Assembly: GCA_964585385.1 (NCBI GenBank)
Contig: CAZPDP010000030.1
Coordinates: forward strand, 1 to 39,253
Source: JAGXLC01 sp964585385
GTDB lineage: Bacteria > Bacteroidota > Bacteroidia > Bacteroidales > UBA12077
Reading direction: 5' to 3'
Length of the DNA stretch: 39,253 nt
Both the position numbers and the translations under genes were made by a program. Under the pieces are notes generated by a model. That model ran no database searches, was not told where the DNA came from, and saw only the letters and a list, made by a program, of their open reading frames with translations. Shown one piece after another: positions 1-6,740 of the stretch (its first letter is position 1; each line of letters starts with the position of its first letter).

Positions 1-17
1 TATATTGGGGTTCTTTT

Positions 18-125
18 TCTACAATAATTTAACTCCTACGGAGTATTTTTCCGCGTAGCGGATAAAGTATTGTAGATTAAATGTTTGGATATACCTGATT
101 TTCCCCGGAGGGGATAAACAATTTT
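18..125. repeat. Folded palindromic repeat cluster
   Basis: Arms TCTACAATA (18-26) and TATTGTAGA (68-76) are perfectly complementary. They enclose two small hairpins, ACTCC-TAC-GGAGT (32-44) and CCGC-GTA-GCGG (51-61), so the segment can form a three-way junction. A related hairpin CCCC-GGA-GGGG lies at 103-113. The flanks of the second and third hairpins resemble each other (TTTTCC before, GGATAAA after), which suggests repeated units. No gene is recognisable here. From general familiarity, similar folded intergenic repeats occur in Bacteroidota; the family assignment is inference. Confidence 0.55.
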
Positions 126-149
126 TCACCGGACACTACTGATATTTAA

Positions 150-470
150 TATTTCAATACAGTTAACTATTATTGTCCGTTATCCGGAATACTTCTTTTT
201 TGTCTGCCACACAAAAAAGAAGGACCTGCCCGGCCTCTGACGGGAAAAAAGTCACCGCTGGAACAAAATTTTGATAAATCTACGGAAAATTTATCACAGA
301 TAGTCCATAAAGTGATTCAATATGCTATGGAGTTTGATTTACTGGTTCCACCCTACGACCAGATTAAAATTGCTTCTGTGGCCCAGATGCATCAGAAGAT
401 TGCCAATTCAAGACTTCAGACTGGTAAACGCCTCGGATTCCGGTTTAACTCTGATGATGTGAATGAGTGA
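150..470 (+). pseudogene. Possible gene remnant, unknown family
   Basis: The frame is open from just after a TAA at 147-149 to a TGA at 468-470, about 106 codons. Its only sensible internal ATG is at 327, which would give 47 residues. The second half (from about 275) translates to plausible protein (for example LSQIVHKVIQYAMEFDLL), whereas the first part runs through a perfect hairpin and low-complexity DNA. The same frame continues past the stop into another 65-codon open stretch ending at 683. I do not recognise a family. It may be a decayed gene or chance. Confidence 0.25.
192..222. repeat. Perfect 12-bp inverted repeat
   Basis: CTTCTTTTTTGT (192-203) and ACAAAAAAGAAG (211-222) are exact reverse complements separated by 7 bases. 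There is no clear U-run beyond the stem, so it is not a typical intrinsic terminator. It lies inside the open frame at 150-470, which argues against that frame being an ordinary coding region along its whole length. Confidence 0.6.
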
Positions 471-644
471 GTTTTATTTGTCAAATTGCTCCGTTCTATC
501 ATTGTTGAACTCATAAAAAGGATAGCCACGAATTCCTTTTTCAGACGGGATACGTTTGCAAATGATTTTTATGGAATATTGGATATTGATCATAAGTTAA
601 ACTCTAAAACCTGCATTTATGCCCGTGTTCATGGACGGAAAAGG

Positions 645-672
645 AGTGCCGCCATCCCTGGCGGCTTTTCTG
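645..672 (+). terminator. Possible intrinsic terminator
   Basis: GCCGCC (648-653) pairs with GGCGGC (660-665) across a 6-nt loop and is followed by TTTT. The stem is short but entirely G-C. It would end transcription coming from the left edge before the GRAM gene. Confidence 0.4.
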
Positions 673-902
673 GTAGTAATTAGGCAGGCTTTTAAGAAGA
701 AATTAAGAAACATTTCGATTCAAATGCATCACTAAAATTTAACGGTCGTCTTTCCAATAAAGAATGTTCATTAACGTACAGGGGATGTTTCAATAGCGGG
801 CAATCAGAAAATGGGTAAGTATTTATAAACTAATGAATATTAGTGTTTTGAAAAATTGGCACAATTTATGTTAAAGATATGTTAAATTAAAAATCCAACG
901 TT

Positions 903-1205
903 ATGAAAGTAGATCTCAAACCCAATGAAGTTGTAGTTAAAGCGAGTGATACTCAGCATCTAAACGATGATGAAAAAGTGAATGGTAAGCTTATACTCAC
1001 CAACCAGCGGGTATATTTTAAAAGCCCTGAACAGACAAACTATAACATGGAAATTTTACCCAGAGACATTGAGGAAGTCATATACTTTAAAACCAATATG
1101 ATATCTTCTAACGGATTAAATATTGTGACAAAGGAAGGAAGTCAGCTTAAATTTAAAATTAAGAAAAGAGATTCTTGGGGCAAAGCGATAAATCAAATGT
1201 ACTAA
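903..1205 (+). CDS. GRAM-domain protein, small
   Basis: This is a 100-residue soluble protein without signal peptide or membrane segment. The body matches a GRAM/PH-like fold as found in small bacterial GRAM proteins: an opening beta-rich stretch, then the hallmark strand-turn LILTNQRVYF at about 30-39, then ILPRDIEEVIYF (51-62) and KFKIKKRDSWGKAI near the end. GRAM domains are lipid- or membrane-associated modules; what this one binds is unknown. It stands alone, with about 220 bp of non-coding DNA upstream, and converges on the GH97 gene across a shared hairpin terminator. The ATG at 903 is the only start that includes the whole domain. Family call is firm, role is open. Confidence 0.75.
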   Translation: MKVDLKPNEVVVKASDTQHLNDDEKVNGKLILTNQRVYFKSPEQTNYNMEILPRDIEEVIYFKTNMISSNGLNIVTKEGSQLKFKIKKRDSWGKAINQMY

Positions 1206-1263
1206 ATAAAATCTGGAAGCTTTCATAATTAAACCTCCATATATATTTCTTTAGTTGCTAATT

Positions 1264-1303
1264 AAAAAAGTCTGTGGTTTGTGCCGCAGACTTTTTATTT
1301 TTC
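1264..1303. terminator. Bidirectional intrinsic terminator
   Basis: AGTCTGTGG (1269-1277) pairs with CCGCAGACT (1284-1292), with one G-T pair. An A-run precedes the stem and a T-run follows, so it can serve the GRAM gene on the plus strand and the GH97 gene on the minus strand. Confidence 0.8.
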
Positions 1304-3336
1304 TATTCCGGATGGAACCGGATGGCTGTACCACCACCCGGTGCCAGAGATAGTTTTAGAACATCATCTTTTTTCACGGTTTTACTTTCAATAGCATAAT
1401 CCGTTGGATTGTTTTTCCAGTGAGCCTTATCGCCATCTTTGTAGATTTCAGTCTTGTATGTTACGCCTTCTTTAAGGAAATCAAGCTTTACAGAAAATTT
1501 TCTTTCATTTTCATCGGTTATACTGCCTAAGTACCAATCTTCGCTATTCCTGTCTTTTCTTACAATGGTCACATAGTCGCCAATTTCCCCGTTGATTACT
1601 TTCGTTTTCTCCCAGTCAGCCGGAACATCTCTTATGAATTGAAAAGCAGGATGATTTTTATAATTTTCTACCAGGTCGGCAGCCATCTGCAGCGGACTGT
1701 ATAAAACGACAAAAAGAGCTAACTGCTTGGAAAGTGTTGTGTGAACTCGTCTTTTAAAGTTTTTTCCAGCGTATTTCTTGCGAATATCCTTGTGTTTTTG
1801 AAGCAGGATATCGAAAATGCCGGGTGTATAATCCAAAGGACCTGCAAGCATTCTGGTAAAAGGCAAAATTGTAGTATGTTCAGGTGGGTTTCCCTTGCTC
1901 CATGCGTTGTATTCCATTCCCCTGACTCCTTCACGCGTCATCATGTTCGGATAGGTGCGCCTGATTCCAGTGGGCTTAATGGGTTCGTGAGCATCAATCA
2001 TTATTTCATGGTCATGAGCCATTTCCACTACTTTCCTGTAGTGATTTACCATAAACTGACTATGATGAAAGATGCCTTCCGGTTTCATCTGACCGGCATA
2101 ACCTGTTTTAACTGCGTTAATTCCCAGATCTTTGTAATATTGGAAAGCGTCTTCCATCTGTTTTTCATACATAGGAATATTGCCTCCGGTTTCGTGATGT
2201 CCGATAATATTTACACCTTTTTCTTTGGCGTAATCAACCACCTCTTTTATATCGAAGTCATCTGTAGGTTCTGTGTAGTTTTGAACATTATTCCCTGACA
2301 ACCATGACTCCCATCCTTTATTCCAGCCCTCAACCAGCAATCCTTTGATGTTGTTTTCAGAGGCAAAATCAATATATCGTTTAGCTTCTTCAGTAGTCGC
2401 ACCGTGTCTGGGTCCTTCATGCCATGTGTTTACATCGATATGCATTCCCCACCATATACCTGCATATTTCATGGGTTTTATGTAAGATATATCTTCCAGT
2501 TGATTGGGTTCGTTAAGATTCAGAATGAGATGAGATTCAATAAGTTTTCCGGGAGAATCGGCAACCTGAATAGTTCGCCAGGATGAATAAAGAGGCAGGT
2601 CTGCTTTCACCTTCAGGCCATCAGGCCAGGGAATAAGATCAGCCTTTAATCCCTTTTTTATTGACGTATTCTTTCTTAACCGCATTCCTGCATAATCGGT
2701 AAGCGCAGCTTCATGTATACTAAGATACATATTATCTGATGCTTTTAAGGTAACTGGGGTGTTGGCCGAATCAATTTTACTAAGGTTTGTGTGATTATAA
2801 AGATATTCATAAGAATCTGCATCGCCGGGAATCCACCAGGATTTATGGTCTTCAGGGAAATTAAACTCTGTCAGTTCTTCTTGAATTTCAGCGTAATCAT
2901 AAGAAGTCTGAGTGGGAATTTCATAGCGAAAGCCTAACCCATCGTTAAATATTCTGAATATGATATTGAGGTGAACATTTTTGGGTTGATTGAAGAGAAG
3001 TATTTTTAACTCATTGTAATGATTTGATATTTCTTTCTCCTCACCCCAGGGTTGAGTCCATGTTTCATTCTCGCTTTCTGTAAGGATTTCTACAACCTCA
3101 AAACCATTTTTTAGATCAGGCATTTTGTTCATCAGAAATCCCAGGCGCGATGTGTCAATTATTAGACTATTCTTTTTCCGGAGTACATAATAAGGTTCGC
3201 TGTTTTCCAGAAAGAATTCCACCATTAACGCACCGTCCGGTGACAGAACCTGAAAATTTTGTTTCTTTTTAGAGCACATAGTGTTTATAAATATTAAAGG
3301 GGATACAAGCAAAAAAATGACTAATAACTTTTTCAT
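1303..3336 (-). CDS. GH97 family alpha-glucosidase, lipoprotein-type
   Basis: A 677-residue glycoside hydrolase of family GH97 (SusB-like), which removes glucose from alpha-linked glucans at or outside the inner membrane. The N-terminal beta-sandwich is followed by a catalytic (beta/alpha)8 barrel and a C-terminal beta domain. The motifs GHHETGG (Glu382), DAHEPIKPTG (Glu451) and RGMEYN (Glu475) correspond to the three catalytic glutamates of the inverting SusB type. Retaining GH97 members lack the first of these and use an Asp nucleophile, so this should be an inverting glucosidase. The signal sequence starts MKKLLVIFLLVSPL and ends in a weak lipobox NTMC (Cys21). The frame extends 18 codons further upstream, but the promoter at 3361-3390 lies inside that extension, so ATG 3336 is preferred. 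There is no susCD pair nearby, so it is not in a typical PUL. Confidence 0.92.
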   Translation of the reverse strand: MKKLLVIFLLVSPLIFINTMCSKKKQNFQVLSPDGALMVEFFLENSEPYYVLRKKNSLIIDTSRLGFLMNKMPDLKNGFEVVEILTESENETWTQPWGEEKEISNHYNELKILLFNQPKNVHLNIIFRIFNDGLGFRYEIPTQTSYDYAEIQEELTEFNFPEDHKSWWIPGDADSYEYLYNHTNLSKIDSANTPVTLKASDNMYLSIHEAALTDYAGMRLRKNTSIKKGLKADLIPWPDGLKVKADLPLYSSWRTIQVADSPGKLIESHLILNLNEPNQLEDISYIKPMKYAGIWWGMHIDVNTWHEGPRHGATTEEAKRYIDFASENNIKGLLVEGWNKGWESWLSGNNVQNYTEPTDDFDIKEVVDYAKEKGVNIIGHHETGGNIPMYEKQMEDAFQYYKDLGINAVKTGYAGQMKPEGIFHHSQFMVNHYRKVVEMAHDHEIMIDAHEPIKPTGIRRTYPNMMTREGVRGMEYNAWSKGNPPEHTTILPFTRMLAGPLDYTPGIFDILLQKHKDIRKKYAGKNFKRRVHTTLSKQLALFVVLYSPLQMAADLVENYKNHPAFQFIRDVPADWEKTKVINGEIGDYVTIVRKDRNSEDWYLGSITDENERKFSVKLDFLKEGVTYKTEIYKDGDKAHWKNNPTDYAIESKTVKKDDVLKLSLAPGGGTAIRFHPE

Positions 3337-3360
3337 TGGATAAAATTTTTGGTGGAATAT

Positions 3361-3390
3361 CAAAAATATGGAATTTTTTATATGAAACAA
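3361..3390 (-). promoter_or_regulatory. Bacteroidota-type promoter for GH97 gene
   Basis: Read on the minus strand: TTG (3390-3388), 19 bp, then TATTTTTG (3368-3361), matching TTG-N19-TAnnTTTG. Transcription would start about 18 nt before the ATG at 3336. This is what decides the start codon of the GH97 gene. Confidence 0.65.
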
Positions 3391-3392
3391 AA

Positions 3393-3549
3393 GACGCTGT
3401 CTGAAAGTAAAAAAATGTGTTCACGCAAAGAACGCTGACGAAACGCTCGCAAAGTATTATGGTTCGTCAAATTAGACTTTGCGTGCCTTTGCGAAAATCT
3501 TTGCAGACCTTTGCGTGGAATACATTAAAGCATCTTTAGAGACAGCCTC
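3393..3549. mobile_element. MITE-like palindromic element
   Basis: Imperfect terminal inverted repeats, GCTGTCTGAAAG (3396-3407) and CTTTAGAGACAGC (3534-3546), enclose about 130 bp. Inside are several copies of a short word in opposite orientations: CACGCAAAG at 3422-3430 and its complement CTTTGCGTG at 3477-3485 and 3509-3517. No coding capacity is present. The ends resemble the GAGGCTGTCTC-type termini seen on some insertion sequences and MITEs. No target-site duplication is obvious, so it may be old or a different class of palindromic repeat. Confidence 0.45.
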
Positions 3550-3573
3550 GATAATATTCTTTGCAAAAAGCTT

Positions 3574-5940
3574 CTATTCATATCTTAAACTATTCACCGG
3601 ATTGGTTGCCGAAGTTCTGATGGCAAGATACGTAATTGTTAATAACGAAATTATAAGAGTTATCAACCCGGCAGCGAGAAAATAACTAATGCTCAGGTTA
3701 ATTTTATAAGCATAATTCTGCAGCCATTCTTTCATTAAAAAATATGCAGCAGGCCACGCCACTATGTTGGCTATCAAAACCCATCGGGTGTATTGTCTGA
3801 GCAACATAATATTTAAAGACATGAAATTTGCCCCGAGCACTTTGCGGATTCCTATCTCTTTGGTTCTGCGTGTAGTTGAGAGGGCTGTCAGTCCGAATAA
3901 ACCAAGACATGCCAGAAATATCGCAAGTATTGTGAAAAACAGCACTGTTTCTCCAAACTTTGTTTCGCTTTTATAAAGATTTTCATACAAATCATCTATC
4001 ATTTGGTAGCTCATCACATTATTGCCGGTAACTTCTTTCCATTCCTCTTCAAGATATTGAATAGTTTCCTGGAAGTTCTCTTCTGAAATTCTTACCAAAA
4101 CACATCTTTTTCTTGGCTTTAAGGTAAATACAACAGGGCCAACAGGTTCATGCAAACTCTCAAAATGAAAGTTTTTGACTACTCCAATAACCTTATAATC
4201 CACCCCGTTTCTGTGTAAATTCTTTCCTAAAGGATTTTCCCAGTTTAGTTTTCTGGCAATGGTTTCATTGATAAGCATTTTATCCTCATCAGCAGGAGAG
4301 GAGGGTCTGAAATTACGTCCTTCCTTTATTTTTAGCTCAAGAGTCGGAATGTAATGGGGATCAACATAAAGGGCGTGAAACATTAAGACATCTTCCATTC
4401 CTTCAGGGCGATAACCATTCTGGGTTAAACCGTATACCGGGTAGGCGGATGCAACTGTAGCTCTGGATATATTTTTATGGTTAACAATCCGGTTCCTCAA
4501 TAATTCACTTTTCTGAACACTTGCGCTGTTGTACAAACTTATTGATACCAGATTTTCCCGGTTATAACCCACTTCTTTGTTATTCAAAAATGAAATTTGG
4601 GAATAAATTACGATGGAGCTAATTATCAAACCGATAGAAATTACAAATTGAGTGAGTACGAGAATGTTTTGCAGTTTTGAGCCCCCTTTTTTATTGCCGA
4701 GGGTGTTTTTCAAAATACTAACCGGCTCGAAACTAGATACATAGAATGCCGGGTAACTGCCGGCAAGTATGCCCAGTAAAATGACCAACACAGGGATTCC
4801 CATAAGGATTAAGCTGTTATGAGCAGAATAGATTGACAAGGGCTTATCAATTAGTTGACTGAAAAAGGGTTGTAGAACTTCTATTAAAATCATGGATATG
4901 ATGAGTGCTACCATACTTAAAAAAATCGTTTCGCCTAGAAATTGAGTGATTATACGTTTTTTTGATGCCCCGGTAACTTTTCTTATTCCTACCTCTTTAA
5001 TTCTTTGGAGTGAAAGCGCAGTAGATAAATTCATATAATTGATAGTAGCAATAATAAGGATGAAAAAAGCTATTATCGAAAATATATAGACACGGTTTAA
5101 GTTTCCTTCGCTTGAAAAATCATAAAGCAAATCGCTTTTCAGGTAAATGTTTTCCAGGGGTTCAAATACCGGTTCAACTTTCCAGCCTGCCTGTTCTATC
5201 TTTTTATTGACTTTGACATAGAATAAATCTGACAAGCGGGAATCAAAGGTTGGCTTGACTCCGTCCTGCATTAAAAAATAACTGTAATAGCCGATATTTC
5301 CGTCCCATTTGTTATAAAAGTCAGGCTGACCGGAATTAGTGGAAAAGGATAGAATTGCATCGTATTGGATATGAGAATTCAGGGGAGCATCCTCTACAAC
5401 AGCCGTCACCGTTAGCAATTTGTCATTCTGATACATCAGGGTTTGTCCGAGTGGTTCTTTTTCACCAAAGATTCTTTGTGCCAGTGTTTCACTTAACACA
5501 AGAGAATTTGGATTTTTCAGGGGATCATCAGTTGTTTTTTTGATGATAGGAAAAGAAAAGATATCAAAAAATGAATTTCCTGCTAATAGCATCTTTTGAG
5601 AAGTATATTCGTTTTTATCAATGCTCAGGGAGGCTTTTCCAATAGGTTTTAGTATTACGTGATCCTTAAATTCAGGAATTTCAGCTTTTATATCAGGGCC
5701 CATCGCAGGGGAAACAGGAGCCATTGTTTCTGCATCATCTCCCCGCATTTGCTTTAATCCCATGCGGTAAATGTTTTCGTAGTTCTCGTGAAACTTGTCG
5801 TAGCTGACTTCGCCTTTAACATATATAATAATCAGTATGCTGACAGATAGTCCAATGATAAGACCGGAAAGATTAATCAATGAATACACTTTAAATTTCC
5901 GAAAGTTTCTGAACGCTATTTTAATGTAATTTCTAAACAT
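3574..5940 (-). CDS. ABC transporter permease, MacB/FtsX type
   Basis: A 788-residue permease of the large Bacteroidota MacB-like family. The start MFRNYIKIAFRNFRKFKVYS is typical. A first membrane helix (about 20-42) is followed by a large periplasmic MacB_PCD domain to about 280, then three helices with the FtsX-domain signature ALSLQRIKEVGIRKVTGASK. A second periplasmic domain and a second FtsX block (ALSTTRRTKEIGIRKVLGAN) complete the repeat. Such proteins act with a cytoplasmic ATPase as mechanotransmission exporters of peptides, drugs or lipoproteins. No ATPase or membrane-fusion gene is adjacent. A broken histidine kinase lies just beyond its 5' end, divergently oriented, fitting the usual pairing of these permeases with two-component genes. 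Substrate is unknown. Confidence 0.9.
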   Translation of the reverse strand: MFRNYIKIAFRNFRKFKVYSLINLSGLIIGLSVSILIIIYVKGEVSYDKFHENYENIYRMGLKQMRGDDAETMAPVSPAMGPDIKAEIPEFKDHVILKPIGKASLSIDKNEYTSQKMLLAGNSFFDIFSFPIIKKTTDDPLKNPNSLVLSETLAQRIFGEKEPLGQTLMYQNDKLLTVTAVVEDAPLNSHIQYDAILSFSTNSGQPDFYNKWDGNIGYYSYFLMQDGVKPTFDSRLSDLFYVKVNKKIEQAGWKVEPVFEPLENIYLKSDLLYDFSSEGNLNRVYIFSIIAFFILIIATINYMNLSTALSLQRIKEVGIRKVTGASKKRIITQFLGETIFLSMVALIISMILIEVLQPFFSQLIDKPLSIYSAHNSLILMGIPVLVILLGILAGSYPAFYVSSFEPVSILKNTLGNKKGGSKLQNILVLTQFVISIGLIISSIVIYSQISFLNNKEVGYNRENLVSISLYNSASVQKSELLRNRIVNHKNISRATVASAYPVYGLTQNGYRPEGMEDVLMFHALYVDPHYIPTLELKIKEGRNFRPSSPADEDKMLINETIARKLNWENPLGKNLHRNGVDYKVIGVVKNFHFESLHEPVGPVVFTLKPRKRCVLVRISEENFQETIQYLEEEWKEVTGNNVMSYQMIDDLYENLYKSETKFGETVLFFTILAIFLACLGLFGLTALSTTRRTKEIGIRKVLGANFMSLNIMLLRQYTRWVLIANIVAWPAAYFLMKEWLQNYAYKINLSISYFLAAGLITLIISLLTITYLAIRTSATNPVNSLRYE

Positions 5941-5982
5941 GGTATATTTCTTTTAAAGTAATTGCAATATATAATTAATTGA

Positions 5983-6228
5983 CTACTGAATACTTTTATT
6001 GATGCTTTAAAATACTTAAAAATTCAAATTCGTTTTAAAGACAACGGGATGGGTATTGATGAAAAAGATTTTGAAAACGTCTTTGTGCCGTTTTATACCA
6101 CCAGGAAAAATGGGTCAGGTATTGGATTGAGTATTGCCAGACAAATTATGAAACTGCATCAGGGTGATATTCAGCTTTATAATAACTCAACTCGTGGAGC
6201 GACCTGTGAATTGCGTTTTAACAGATGA
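5983..6228 (+). pseudogene. Histidine kinase 3'-end remnant (HATPase domain)
   Basis: The frame is open from after a TGA at 5980-5982 to TGA 6226-6228. It reads as the end of a sensor kinase ATPase domain: G1 box DNGMGI (ATG of the motif at 6049), F-box-like VFVPFYTTRKNGS, G2 box GSGIGLSIARQIM, and a closing GATCELRFNR. Before the G1 box only a short N-box-like trace (NTFIDAL) remains, with the normal spacer missing. No histidine-bearing dimerisation domain or start codon exists. It is therefore a truncated and internally deleted kinase gene. The PFYTTR-type kinase usually accompanies an NtrC-like regulator next to MacB-like permeases in this phylum, so the neighbouring permease may be its former partner. 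Confidence 0.8.
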
Positions 6229-6236
6229 TTCTTTAC

Positions 6237-6244
6237 TATATTTG
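6237..6244 (+). promoter_or_regulatory. Promoter -7 box for GroES-like gene
   Basis: TATATTTG matches TAnnTTTG, 20 bp before the ATG at 6265. A TTG at 6211-6213 is a possible but distant -33 element. Confidence 0.5.
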
Positions 6245-6264
6245 CATGAAAAAATAACTGAATT

Positions 6265-6648
6265 ATGGCTCTGGAAATAGGAAATCAGGATTTGAACAAA
6301 TTTATTCTTGTAGGTGACAGGGTGTTGATTAAGCCTAAAGACCAAAAAACACAAACTAAAAGTGGATTGTATTTACCTCCCAGTGTCCAGGAAAAAGAAA
6401 AATTACATAGTGGATATGTTTTAAAAGTAGGTCCGGGTTATCCAATCCCTGCAATTACAGATACGGATGAACCCTGGAAGGAAGAAAGAGATGAGGTGAA
6501 ATACGTACCCTTACAACCACAGGAAGGCGATTTGGCCATCTACCTCCAAAATAATTCACACGAAATTATCTTCAACAACCAAAAATATATCATTATCCCT
6601 CATAGTGCAATCCTGATGCTGATTAGGGATGAGGATTTGTTTAAGTAA
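6265..6648 (+). CDS. Divergent GroES-family co-chaperone
   Basis: A 127-residue protein with the Cpn10 fold signature: VGDRVLIKPKDQKTQTKSGLY (from about residue 16; compare GDRVLV/IKP...TASGI in GroES), a central GYVLKVGPGY, then GDLAIYLQNNSHEIIFNNQKY and a closing VSxIL-like HSAILMLI. It is longer than canonical GroES (about 95 residues) because of an insertion with charged residues at about 65-85 and a short tail. No groEL is adjacent, so this is probably the second, divergent GroES paralogue found in Bacteroidota rather than the main co-chaperonin. Whether it binds GroEL is unknown. The start is set by the promoter box 20 bp upstream. Confidence 0.8.
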   Translation: MALEIGNQDLNKFILVGDRVLIKPKDQKTQTKSGLYLPPSVQEKEKLHSGYVLKVGPGYPIPAITDTDEPWKEERDEVKYVPLQPQEGDLAIYLQNNSHEIIFNNQKYIIIPHSAILMLIRDEDLFK

Positions 6649-6686
6649 AATGGATTGTTTCTAATCCCGCTCAGAGTGGATAAGTG

Positions 6687-6738
6687 CGCGAATTGGAGGA
6701 TTGAAATATTCCATTAATACCACCAAACATCATTCGCG
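6687..6738. repeat. Inverted repeat between convergent genes
   Basis: CGCGAAT (6687-6693) and ATTCGCG (6732-6738) are perfect inverted arms 38 bp apart, between the convergent GroES-like and helicase genes. It could help end transcription, but there is no T-run. Confidence 0.3.
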
Positions 6739-6740
6739 TA

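Larger units (their letters stand above)
1..485. other. Region without a recognisable intact gene
   Basis: This stretch holds the folded repeats at 18-125, a 12-bp inverted repeat at 192-222, a small CCCG/CGGG hairpin around 229-244, and an open frame at 150-470 that has no convincing start. Nothing else was recognised. Confidence 0.5.

Noticed and set aside
486..683. Open frame of 65 codons on the plus strand
   Set aside because: It has a TTG start, no recognisable family, ends within a terminator-like hairpin and continues the frame of a probable gene remnant. Not annotated as a gene.
1741..2298. 185-codon plus-strand frame inside GH97
   Set aside because: Shadow of the GH97 coding strand, rich in Cys, Phe and His as expected of antisense translation; GH97 motifs explain this DNA.
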